A DNA stretch of 11,389 nt from contig CAJVPJ010001215.1 of assembly GCA_910592205.1 (NCBI GenBank), positions 1 through 11,389 on the forward strand. The letters run 5' to 3'. The notes beneath the pieces were generated by a model that saw nothing but the letters and a program-made list of their open reading frames with translations, had not been told where the DNA came from and searched no databases. The translations under genes and the position numbers were made by a program. The DNA comes from Paraglomus occultum. Taxonomy: Eukaryota; Glomeromycota; Glomeromycetes; Paraglomerales; Paraglomeraceae. The number at the start of each line of letters is the position of its first letter. Positions within the stretch are counted from its first letter, which is position 1. Shown one piece after another: positions 1 through 7,769 of the stretch.

Positions 1-2
1 CA

Positions 3-68
3 AGAAATTATTCTCATCAGTTACCTCCCTTATCAGATTTGAGCTTGTCGGATGTTGACGAGGAGTAA
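3..68 (+). CDS. C-terminal end of an unidentified plus-strand gene (partial)
   Basis: The frame opening at base 3 reads a hydrophilic, acidic tail (PPLSDLSLSDVDEE) and stops at TAA 66-68. An AATAAA at 167-172 lies about 100 nt downstream on the same strand, a normal distance for a fungal 3' end. The rest of the gene lies left of the window, so the family cannot be named. It would be convergent with Rrp4, whose own poly(A) signal is at 431-436. The peptide is only 21 residues long, so a chance frame is possible; the acidic ending plus the poly(A) signal are the only support. Confidence 0.4.
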   Translation, partial: RNYSHQLPPLSDLSLSDVDEE

Positions 69-166
69 GAGATGTAGTTCGGATTACAAAGACAGAAATT
101 GGTTCTGTTTGTATAAATTATTAAAGTCAATCTACAATATTAGTTTTAGCGACCCAACATCCTTTG

Positions 167-172
167 AATAAA
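167..172 (+). terminator. Poly(A) signal AATAAA
   Basis: A canonical AATAAA lies 98 nt after the stop of the putative plus-strand gene tail ending at 68. It fits a 3'-end signal for that gene. AATAAA is common in AT-rich DNA, so this rests on position only. Confidence 0.35.
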
Positions 173-430
173 CATATAATTCGAAGTTTTATTCCTCTTC
201 CGTTTAAGTAAATTAAATATGTTGGGGCTGAGTTAAAAAGATACTGAAATAAAATCGTGCGCGTCTCCTACTAGCTATCTTTGCCGGATTGAAAAAGACT
301 CGAGCGCCGGGAAGACAAACACGTATATAGTTAAAAATTCTTATTACAACAGAAAGTGACGTAAAATATATACGTAGTATAATTCGACGCTTAGATGAAT
401 AGGGCTAAATGCCAGACTTCATTAATTGAA

Positions 431-436
431 TTTATT
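431..436 (-). terminator. Poly(A) signal AATAAA of Rrp4
   Basis: Read on the minus strand this is AATAAA, 53 nt beyond the Rrp4 stop at 490-492. Spacing and orientation fit the cleavage/polyadenylation signal of that gene. Confidence 0.5.
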
Positions 437-489
437 AACCAATAAAATTTACTACCTCACTCCAGATATATCACCATCCCAAAGTGGGT

Positions 490-1832
490 CTAATCAATAT
501 GCTGTGTCTCAAATGATTCTTCGTATGCGAGAGTAATGCTAGAGTCATTAATGATCTTGAACTTTCGAGCGAGGGAAGTGATACAATTGCATACTCGAGC
601 TATTGATTCTCTTGTTGCATCGCTGATCGGCTGTACGTTCAGAATTTGAAGTTACAAAAGGATCTCAATGAAGGTATGGACATTCCGACACATGGTACTG
701 ACCTCATTTTTATGCGAATAGATAGTCTCTGAATCTACATCTTGAAGTGAAGGAGTATGTTTGCAAACCCATATATATCCATTCAATCCAAGTACTACAT
801 CAACACCGCACGACAAAACATGAAAGTGTGTCTTGCAGCGTTGGACTAGAGATGGAGGAACGCTCACAAATGAACCGTTTCTCAGCTAAAAACAATTGCA
901 TGCATGCGTAAAGATCGACAAGTTGTTCTGGCAAAGAAGAACAAAGGTTGGGCTGGCCCTCACGCGTTATGTTTTACCTTGCCATACTTGTGACTTCTTG
1001 TTTGTATAGATGCTGCACCATCTTGAAAAGTTCCCGAAACCTCCGCCTAAGCAACAACAAACAGTTTAATCTTTAGTAGCGGCACGAAGGAAAAAACCCC
1101 CGATCAGACATGTCCATTCGTACCGCTAGAATGTCTCCATCTGAAAAAAATTTACGCATCTGCAATTCATCTTCCTCTGTTTTCCGTCTCTGTATTCAAA
1201 AGTTTATCGATCAGCGAAGAATTCAAACTACTTGATAATACAAGTGTGCAGACTAACCATAACGCCACCAGGGAGGTTAATGGATGATAAGAGCAATACA
1301 GCATCCTGCCTAGAGTTGATATCGACTTTCCATCGTTTTTGAGCAACCTACAGTACCAATCCCATTCTAATTCAGCATGTCTTCGACGTGTGTGTAAAAG
1401 CATTATATGATCATGGGTTTTTACCTCTGTTATCCGCCCAACGATCAAGTCGCCTATTTCTGCGTTATAACTTTATTAACGGCCAACATAATTTAGGATA
1501 TTCGTAAGCGGAAAATGGCTATTATGGAGCATTACCTACCGTGAGTGCACTGTGCGCACGGAGATTAACTTGTTAACAATCTCAACTCGTCCTGCAAGAG
1601 ACGATTTTATTATTCCGTCCTTTTCGTCAGAGAACGTTCCGTGACTCCTACTTAACGAATAATGTTTAAAGTCCTTACAAAGTGAAATGGTAATATCGTT
1701 TATTCCAAACCTCATATACTGAGCATCGACACTGATTGTTTCTCCTGGAGTAACAAACTTGTCACTGACATCGATCATCTCTACATCATCGTCATTTTGA
1801 CGTGCTTCGGGGAGAAGAAATTCGACATTCAT
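490..1832 (-). CDS. RRP4: Exosome complex cap subunit Rrp4 (EXOSC2 family), 8 exons, 274 aa
   Basis: Rrp4 is an S1/KH RNA-binding cap protein of the nuclear and cytoplasmic RNA exosome, acting in rRNA processing and mRNA decay. I assembled eight exons on the minus strand: 1832-1711, 1647-1540, 1470-1425, 1347-1258, 1189-1124, 1046-978, 885-703 and 630-490. Every junction is GT-AG and the total is 825 nt in one frame. Introns are 63-92 nt. The first intron is a multiple of three with no stop, so an unspliced reading adds 21 false residues. Residues 27-34 (VTPGETIS) and the SHGTF block mark the N-terminal domain. The S1 domain spans about 82-158 (GDLIVGRITEVAQKRWKVD, SSINLPGG). The KH-like domain carries GLNGYIWV at 200-207, the family's G-x-N-G-x-I-W signature. 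RRKTEEDELQMR and KYGKLRNGSF closely match yeast Rrp4 as I remember it. The start ATG at 1832 aligns with the family N-terminus. The C-terminus stops about 15-20 residues earlier than in human. Confidence 0.93.
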
Positions 1833-1983
1833 GGTTGAAACAGGTGCGATGATGTGATGATCAATTTAAATATTATATAAAAAAGCTTTTCGGTCTAACT
1901 ATTATAGTCAATAATTCAGACTGGCACTTTTATGGTCGTACAGAATATAGTGGACATAATTCGCAGTCACATGATGATTATCA
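1833..1983 (-). promoter_or_regulatory. Upstream region of Rrp4
   Basis: On the minus strand this holds the leader of Rrp4. An AT-rich TATA-like stretch (about 1871-1885) sits roughly 40-50 nt before the ATG, and the start context is TTCAACCATG. No other element is recognisable, and the transcription start cannot be placed from sequence alone. Confidence 0.3.
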
Positions 1984-2702
1984 TACTGTAGCAAAGTTTC
2001 GTTTTTTTCAGCAAGCACCAAATTTTGGTTTCGTTTTTGATACATCTCAATCTGCGGCAAAGTGACGTTTTCACAATACCCAGAGGAAACTATCCGATGT
2101 ACTATATGTGAACGTAATGATTATGTGCAAACATAATAGATATCAAAGCTCTTGTGAGATTTCAATCGTGTATTTTTAAGTATAAAATGGTTTGCAATAT
2201 ACTATTCAGCTGCTCGGCCAAAAGAACTAGAACAGTATTATCTTCATTGTAAATGATTGGCTTCGTACGAAGACATTTTTGTAGCAAATAATCACGCAAG
2301 ATAACTTTAAATTTCAACAAAAGAATTGATGACAATTCTTAATATACATTTCTTTGCAACACAAAATGCGTTCACAGCTTGCAATAAATATTATTGTTTT
2401 ATTTTTATAATTTTTATCGTTCTCTTTGTAATACGGAACACGAGGTAATTAAGTGCGACAGGAATTTATTATTATAAGTATCAATGCTAAACAGTTACTG
2501 AGTCAAAAATACTGCACATTCATTTGCACATAAGCAAGATTGATCAATAATAAAATTAATACTTGGTTTAGTAATTGTCACTCACATGAGTAGAAATTTT
2601 CTGTATTGGTGAAAACGTGACTTTTGCCGCAGGTGTATGCTTGCCGATCTATCAAAAACGGTTGTATCAAACGAACTTTTGCCATACTGTTATAATACAG
2701 TA
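1984..2702. mobile_element. Candidate non-autonomous element with long imperfect inverted repeats
   Basis: The two ends carry related sequence in opposite orientation. The left arm (1984-2079) contains TACTGTA, GCAAAGTTTCGTTT, CGTTTTTGATA and CTGCGGCAAAGTGACGTTTT in that order. The reverse complement of the right arm (2603-2702) contains TACTGTA, GCAAAAGTTCGTTT, CGTTTTTGATAG and CTGCGGCAAAAGTCACGTTT. The best-conserved block is 2052-2079 against 2603-2632. Indels separate the blocks, so this is an old copy. The 520-bp interior is AT-rich with no usable ORF. No target duplication is clear, so the superfamily and exact ends are uncertain. It could instead be two separate repeats in opposite orientation. 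Confidence 0.55.
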
Positions 2703-3091
2703 CCATAAAATCTACGTTAATAACCCCAAGCCTTGACGTATTAAAAGAGTATTTACAGATCTTTCGTGTCCATTTATTTATATCGGTCGTTCTGCATATT
2801 GCGCCTGATAATTATGATGACAATAGATGAATATGCACAAGTCATATATACAGTATCGCGAAGTCTATTTTAATTCTGAATAAAACCAGACTATTACTCA
2901 CCCTTTATACTCTCCCGTGACCGTCGACTCGACAATACAAAAAGATTTTAACAGGCTACTACAACCTTCCAAGAGAACAATACATGAATTGTAAATTGGA
3001 ATTGATCACGTAATTAACACGGGGTAGGCAAAATATATCACGTATGTAATGTTTTCGGGAGCGGACGCGCGTCACTCTGCAACCATTCAAA
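2703..3091. other. Gene-free spacer upstream of the CRN-like relic
   Basis: AT-rich sequence without a credible ORF. Its last 35 bases, about 3057-3080, are distinctly GC-rich (GGAGCGGACGCGCGTCACTC) compared with the surroundings and sit directly before the ATG at 3092. That may be a remnant of the promoter or leader of the broken gene that follows. Confidence 0.3.
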
Positions 3092-3911
3092 ATGAGCACC
3101 ATTCAACAGGCGTACCAGGACGCCAAGAAGGAGTACGGTGGTGTAAAGCGAATCTGGAGGAGCTGAGAATCAAATCGAACTTGGCGTTGCAGATACACCA
3201 CTTCAGATTTACCGTCGGCAACTAGTTTGAAAGACTTGGCTATTGCACCATTTGACACAAAGACACCTATTGAAAGTATTTGCTACAAGAATTGGAAAAG
3301 TTTTATTGGTGACAGAGTAGATGACCATTTCAATATGATGGTGCTAATGGAACTAGTGGCCCGAGTATATCATATAAGTGTCAGTCTGCTTTAGAACAAG
3401 ATTACTCTGGTTTAATGCCCCAACATTTGGTGCGAATTAAGCAAGGTAAGAAACACAGAAAGCACACATTTAGATAAAACTTACAACTAACAACACCTCG
3501 GAATTTACCCTTTTTTTTTGTTATGAATCGGAATGTTATGGACTACTGGATTCTGATTTTTTTCCTCATTGGCTCGTTTTTCAATTAAAATTGCGGGCTT
3601 GTTGAAAAAATTTTCGATCCTCTGGTGCAACGGTCAAGAATACTCGACCCCATGTAGTGGCATGGTTAAACGGCGTTCGGTCTTTAAGGCAGAAGAGAGA
3701 CAATTTGCTTCTGATAAGGCAGTGGCTGAGCAAGAATTGCTAGATAAGATGGATTTCTGGAACAGGTCGACATATAGTCATGTACCTTATATTCTTTCTT
3801 ATATCGCGGCAGAAAATCTTGTCCAATTTTTTGCATTACGAGAAAGATGAGCAAAATCAATGTGTCAGACGTTGCCGATTTGCAACGGTTTTCAGGGAAT
3901 TTATGGTAAAT
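3092..3911 (+). pseudogene. Broken CRN (Crinkler)-type nuclease-like gene
   Basis: A series of coding-like pieces on the plus strand switches frame several times. From ATG 3092 one frame reads MSTIQQAYQDAKKEYGG, hits TGA at 3164-3166, and stays open to TAG at 3392-3394 with KNWKSFIGDRVDDHF. Another frame continues (SALEQDYSGLMPQHLVRIKQ) to a donor-like GTAAGA near 3446. The best-preserved piece, about 3596-3850, has LLKKFSILWCNG, VFKAEERQFASDKAVAEQEL, HVPYILSYIAAEN and VQFFALRER. After TGA 3848-3850 a shifted frame reads SDVADLQRFSGNLW to a stop near 3908. The order 'LxxxNG - FKxEEK - LxxKMxxWN - PYIxxY - QFFAL' recalls the restriction-endonuclease-like domain of CRN proteins, known from oomycetes, chytrids and Glomeromycotina. 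Here the KGEEK-like motif reads KAEER, so the usual lysine is arginine. Family assignment is from memory of the motif order. The broken state is directly visible. Confidence 0.5.
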
Positions 3912-4081
3912 TTTAAAAGATATATATTTAACAATTCTGTATTATTCATATTCAATATTGTAATAATACAGTATGTAATTTAAATAATATATGATTTTTT
4001 TTTCTTATAAAAAACACAGACTCTTGTCTCGTCATTAAATTTGTTCCGTTATCTACCTGAGCGATATGCTATGCCAATATG

Positions 4082-4215
4082 CAGTCAACACTCTTTATAA
4101 CGACCGCCTGTGCTCTGCCCATTTTCAAAAACGCCATATAATATATTATATGTACTACGCTGCATATCACGACCGATTGCCCAGCCCGAGCGGTCGTTAT
4201 AAAGAGAGTTGACTG
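4082..4215. mobile_element. 134-bp MITE with pogo/Tigger-like termini
   Basis: The element begins CAGTCAACACTCTTTATAAC and ends with its near-perfect reverse complement (GTTATAAAGAGAGTTGACTG). Extending slightly past the ends, 4079-4107 pairs with 4190-4218 with 2 mismatches in 29. CAGT...ACTG ends are typical of Tc1/mariner/pogo transposons, which duplicate TA. TA follows the right end (4216-4217); the left flank is TG, which fits a decayed TA. The interior has an 18-bp perfect palindrome (4135-4152) and no coding capacity. The class is inferred from the termini alone. Confidence 0.75.
4135..4152. repeat. 18-bp perfect palindrome inside the MITE
   Basis: CATATAATATATTATATG is identical to its reverse complement and lies close to the middle of the 134-bp MITE. 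With the terminal repeats it would let the single strand fold into a long hairpin with an extra central stem. Confidence 0.7.
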
Positions 4216-4432
4216 TATAAGGATGTGAGAAGAAAAAACAACACTGTTGTGATCTTGTTATCAAATACTACTGTGTTGAAAGAAATACGTAATTTTGATA
4301 AATATATGTAAGATGTTATTTTACAATGTTATTATCTTCTGTTTGTGCTAGTAATTAACATTTAAAATTTTAGATATAGTAATTTTGACACCTTAAAAAA
4401 AGTCTATGAAAGCATTAATGGTTCACCCTTTA

Positions 4433-4457
4433 TAGTTACTACATGCTAGTTACTACA
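4433..4457. repeat. Direct repeat TAGTTACTACA at the left end of the mariner element
   Basis: The 11-mer occurs at 4433-4443 and 4447-4457. The second copy contains the TA target site and the first two bases of the transposon end (CA). This may be a small duplication at the insertion site or the footprint of an earlier event; chance in AT-rich DNA is also possible. Confidence 0.4.
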
Positions 4458-4986
4458 GTGTGTAACGAAAAAAACCGCCTTCCGAAAATTGAACATAATT
4501 TGTAAAAAAAAACAAGGGGGTGCGCGTTGTTATTGATGACAAACGCGTCTTTATGTTTGATTACTCCCCCATGTTAGTAAACGTATTCAAGTAATAATTA
4601 TCGTAATTAGTCCAGTTATTCTCCCCCTTGTCCTTTGCAACCATGGAGAGACTTGAAGTTCAACGACAAACAATTATCATTATTGGCTTAATGGCGTCCA
4701 ATCCCTAAATAAAAGACCAATATTCCTTATCGCATCGAAAACATGTCAAGAATAACGTTGAAACATGGATGCTAAGAAATAAAACAATTTATGACCGAAG
4801 AATGGACGCAATTCCAGAAACGACTGTACAAATTAATTTCATCAATGAAAAAAGAGGTGTAAGCTTGTTTTGCAGAAAAATGGCGATAGAATTTAAAAAA
4901 AATTGGAATTGTTTAAAAATTTTGCATGGCCATTGTAATTGAGTTATGGTATATTTTATGATAGCGGTTTTTTTCGTTACACACTG
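4456..4986. mobile_element. Deleted Tc1/mariner-type DNA transposon, 531 bp
   Basis: The ends are perfect 23-bp inverted repeats: 4456-4478 begins CAGTGTGTAACG and runs to CCGC, and 4964-4986 is its exact reverse complement. TA flanks both sides (4454-4455 and 4987-4988), the target duplication expected of Tc1/mariner elements. Full-length relatives are usually 1.2-1.5 kb, so this is an internal-deletion derivative. It retains transposase C-terminal debris on the plus strand (see 4685-4900). The perfect termini contrast with the decayed interior, as expected when only the ends are needed for mobilisation in trans. An ORF on the opposite strand in the right half reads through the terminal repeat and is not a gene. 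Confidence 0.85.
4685..4900 (+). pseudogene. Remnant of Tc1/mariner transposase C-terminus
   Basis: Within the transposon, adjacent frames give pieces resembling the end of a Tc1/mariner transposase. One frame reads NVETWMLRNKTIYDRRMDAI then PETT. The neighbouring frame reads EEWTQF at 4797-4814 and KLISSMKKEV at 4830-4859, then stops at TAA. The order W, then IPxE, then LIxSMxxR is the usual C-terminal pattern after the third catalytic aspartate. Frameshifts and stops make it non-functional. Upstream catalytic regions are missing or unrecognisable. The match is by motif, from memory. Confidence 0.6.
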
Positions 4987-4988
4987 TA

Positions 4989-5927
4989 TATTATGTAACA
5001 ATCAACGATCGTTTATTATTGTTATAATTGAATAAACTACGCATTGGGGGAGGGGGGGTGCTAAGTAAAAATGAAAGTAAAAAATAATACAGTAGCAGAA
5101 TGTTTCAAGGAGAAAAGACATAAAAGAAAATGCCTACCTGATAATTTAATTCACATATTGGCAGTTCTTTTTCCGCTACTCTGAATTATTTACATTACTC
5201 GCATTATTATTTACACTACTGGCAATTTCTTTACTATCTACCCATCTTATAATTGACATTACTATGCTAAATTTTGGTCCCTTTACCATAATAAAAACTT
5301 TCTAAGTACTCTTCCCAGTTTTTTCTACCTAATACTAAAACAATTATAACAGCCTGGATTCCATTTCGATATAATAATAAAAGTAAACCCGTCAAATTAC
5401 AGTTTTATGTCAACTTGATATAATACAGTAATGCTAATGAAGCTATGTCGTATCTCAAAATTTTTCATTTATTTCTAAAATCTCTTGCAAAACAAAAGAT
5501 GGCATGTGGGCATGTTTGTTTGAGTTCACAACCTCTATCACTATTTCAATTGTAATCACAAAAAATCGGAATATTTGTTCATCATGGATCGAGATCTGTA
5601 GATGACGAAATCACTAATTCCTATCCAAATGTGTGATTAACCTACACGTAATTTGAATGCGCTGACGTCAGTAGGGTAATAAAAAGTTACCGTTTATCCG
5701 AGGATCTGTAAATCATAGATTCTATCGTTCCATTTCCATTTTTGAGTTTCTTTTTAACAACGCCCTGTCTTACGATTCGCATGTAAATCAGGATGTAGTT
5801 TTTATTGGTAATTCGGAAGTGCGTAATGAGTGAGATAGATAGAACATACTGGAAATGTGCATACTGGTGACGTGTTACTGCGCATATCCCTAAGCCACCC
5901 ACATGATTCAAAAAAGACAATGCGAGT
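4989..5927. other. Gene-free AT-rich region
   Basis: No credible gene was found on either strand. A short G-rich run lies at about 5045-5060 (GGGGGAGGGGGGG). Imperfect short repeats of the type TTACATTACT/TTACACTACT occur around 5188-5240. A perfect 8-bp CRE-type palindrome TGACGTCA lies near 5664. None of these is tied to a gene, and the minus ORF at 5687-5974 has no recognisable domain. Confidence 0.4.
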
Positions 5928-6128
5928 ATGTTATACCTAATTCTTCTCCTAGGCGAGATAATAGGACCCATCATTGGTGAGACTTTCCTTTCATATCTTC
6001 ACGATAATAATACCCTTTACCCCACCATACGTGTCATCATCATTTCTATAATACTCCCCTTCATCATACCTCTTCGATTTGCTCAGAAATGTACTTTGTT
6101 CCTGACCAATGGGCATTATGTCATATGA
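5928..6128 (+). CDS. Doubtful 66-aa membrane-like ORF
   Basis: The ORF is strongly hydrophobic, with segments around residues 2-20 and 36-49. It contains GEIIGPIIGE, which loosely resembles the G-x3-G-P-x2-G-G antiporter motif of major facilitator transporters. It is far too short for a transporter. No neighbouring exon with splice sites could be attached. It could be a relic exon of a transporter or a chance ORF in AT-rich DNA, where isoleucine codons are abundant. Confidence 0.15.
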   Translation: MLYLILLLGEIIGPIIGETFLSYLHDNNTLYPTIRVIIISIILPFIIPLRFAQKCTLFLTNGHYVI

Positions 6129-7099
6129 TAATGCTTATACAAATTTGATTCCGAAACAGAAGCCTTTATCATGGTATGAACTTGAGATTTGGCAGTTTCT
6201 CGGCTGCACCAGTTCTAGAACAAAATTTGCAACCTTATATTGGTATGATTCTCTATAATTATACCAGCATACAAGTTCTTTTCTTTTAGTTTCTATCGTT
6301 TTGCCTTACGCATCTTACATATTTGTTAAGGATAAATGTATGGGAATTCTTCCGGATCAGTCATTCGTTTCTTAGTTCGCTTGTTCTGAATTATTAGACT
6401 CTTGAATAAGGAGTCAGCTGACAAATTATCGCTGCCGACATAGTTATTAGTTTTGGGTTTTCGAGTATTTGGGGGACGGTTGCTTTAGTAGAATTCTTTT
6501 TGGTATATTATCATGCAAATACCACGGATTTTCCCCTTTTGTTTTCCAAATGATTTCCAATCAGTGATTTGTTATGTCATTAAGTTTAGAAGCAGAACGA
6601 AGGATCTTTTGATATTGTATCACGTGACGATATTTAACTTTATTCAATCACCCACGTTTGCGTTTTGCATGCTCAGATATGAATGTTACAGATTTTACTT
6701 TCGTGAAAATTATCAGCCAGGATATCTCTTAGATGTCGGTCTATGCAAATCGGCCGCGATAGATATCCATAGCTTACTAAGATATGTAGGATTGTATACA
6801 GATAGGGTCTTTGCATAGCTCAGGTATTCACTGAGATTGCGCTGTCTTATTAGAGATATCGGCTATATGGTCATGTCATAAACAATTGGCCCCACATTCA
6901 TAATTTCCGCAATTGTAATTAAGAATAAGTGTAGTTTTTTTATGCGATAAAAAAAACAATAGGGGCTACCCACAACGAAACCATAAATAGCAGCAAGCAC
7001 AGTATTGTCAAAAAAGAATTACAAAACTCCCACTTTGTATCCACATGACTATCCACCATCCTAAGGATGATAATAACAGCAATATGTCGAGACAAACCT
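6129..7099. other. Region with no supported gene
   Basis: AT-rich sequence. The 101-codon plus ORF at 6513-6818 has no recognisable domain, no flanking splice pattern, and a composition like the background, so I do not call it a gene. A TCACGTGA palindrome (E-box type) lies around 6620 and a GTCAGCTGAC palindrome near 6412-6421. No function can be assigned to either. Confidence 0.35.
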
Positions 7100-7390
7100 A
7101 ATTAGTTAACTGGTAGAGGAAATACATAATTTGATTATAATATGACAACCGAAACAAATAACAATACATCAACAATAATTCTATTCATAATACAAAAAAA
7201 AAATCATGTGTAATATAAACAGAAAGAACACCAAAAAGAAAGCAACAAAATCTGCACCAACATATCTGTCGCGTCCTCAATGAGAATACAACGACATGAC
7301 AAAATAATATTAACGGAGAATAAAACTCTCGAAACAAGGGAAGGAAATCTGAATAAGAACGAGAATGTAAATAAAGACCTCCCACCCATA
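7100..7390. other. Adenine-rich, strand-asymmetric tract
   Basis: The plus strand here is roughly half adenine with frequent AAAC/AACA/GAAA runs and few thymines, unlike its flanks. The long minus ORFs at 7185-7406 are a consequence of this composition (phenylalanine, leucine, cysteine and valine-rich) rather than genes. It lies beyond the 3' end of the UPF0658-like gene. Confidence 0.4.
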
Positions 7391-7769
7391 ACCATGTACT
7401 ATACACTCCTTAAATATACACGATAGTCATTAGTAGTAACAAGGACCTCGAGGAGAAGGGATGAGCTGGCGTTGAATGTTCCCCATTGTTAATCAATTAT
7501 AACGTTGTTTGGTTTGCGGTTGGGCTGTCCTGATTCGAGCCCACCAAGGTCTAGGCCTTGATTTTGCGTAACATTACTTTTGTCGACTATGTTAGAGGAA
7601 AGATAAGCAAAGAACAACAATGAATAAATAGATTCGTAAAAAGTAGAGAACGAGGCAAATGGGATAAAAAACTGTACTTACAGAGATCTTTTAATCCTCC
7701 GTCTATACAGTGTGTGTTTAAAATAAAATGCGCGGTTAGAATTGATCGATAATAAAAATTTCAAATTAA
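7391..7769. other. 3' flank of the UPF0658-like gene
   Basis: No gene seen. On the minus strand an ATTAAA at 7690-7695 lies about 75 nt after the stop at 7770 and could serve as the poly(A) signal. A short inverted repeat, CAAGG-6-CCTTG, lies around 7545-7560. Confidence 0.3.

Larger units (their letters stand above)
69..489. other. Convergent intergenic region
   Basis: This stretch separates the putative plus-strand gene end from the Rrp4 stop codon. It is AT-rich and holds the two opposed AATAAA signals (167-172 plus, 431-436 minus). I see no ORF, repeat or RNA gene in it. It is best read as the two 3' untranslated regions and a short spacer. Confidence 0.5.

Noticed and set aside
3446-3636. 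An intron joining the two halves of the CRN-like gene
   Set aside because: A donor-like GTAAGA exists at about 3446, but from 3472 to about 3635 there is no AG acceptor before the recognisable downstream block, and frame breaks exist elsewhere, so a pseudogene is the simpler reading.
4789-5001. 70-codon minus-strand ORF
   Set aside because: It spans the right inverted repeat of the mariner element and lies antisense to the transposase remnant.
5045-5060. G-rich run as a possible G-quadruplex
   Set aside because: Only two contiguous G-runs without the four spaced runs needed for a standard intramolecular quadruplex.
5928-6128. Naming the 66-aa ORF a major facilitator transporter
   Set aside because: Only one loose glycine-proline motif supports it; the rest of the 12-segment fold is absent and no adjoining exons could be found.
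6513-6818. 101-codon plus-strand ORF
   Set aside because: No domain, no neighbouring exon with splice sites, and composition like the background; likely a chance ORF.
7185-7406. Two overlapping minus-strand ORFs in different frames
   Set aside because: Both arise from the thymine-rich strand of a skewed tract and read as Phe/Leu/Cys-rich sequence in two frames at once, typical of low complexity rather than coding.
7515-7560. A GATTCGAGCCC string looking like a tRNA T-arm / B box
   Set aside because: The loop cannot be closed with a proper five-pair stem, no A box lies at the right distance, and no acceptor stem forms, so neither a tRNA nor a tRNA-derived SINE is supported.
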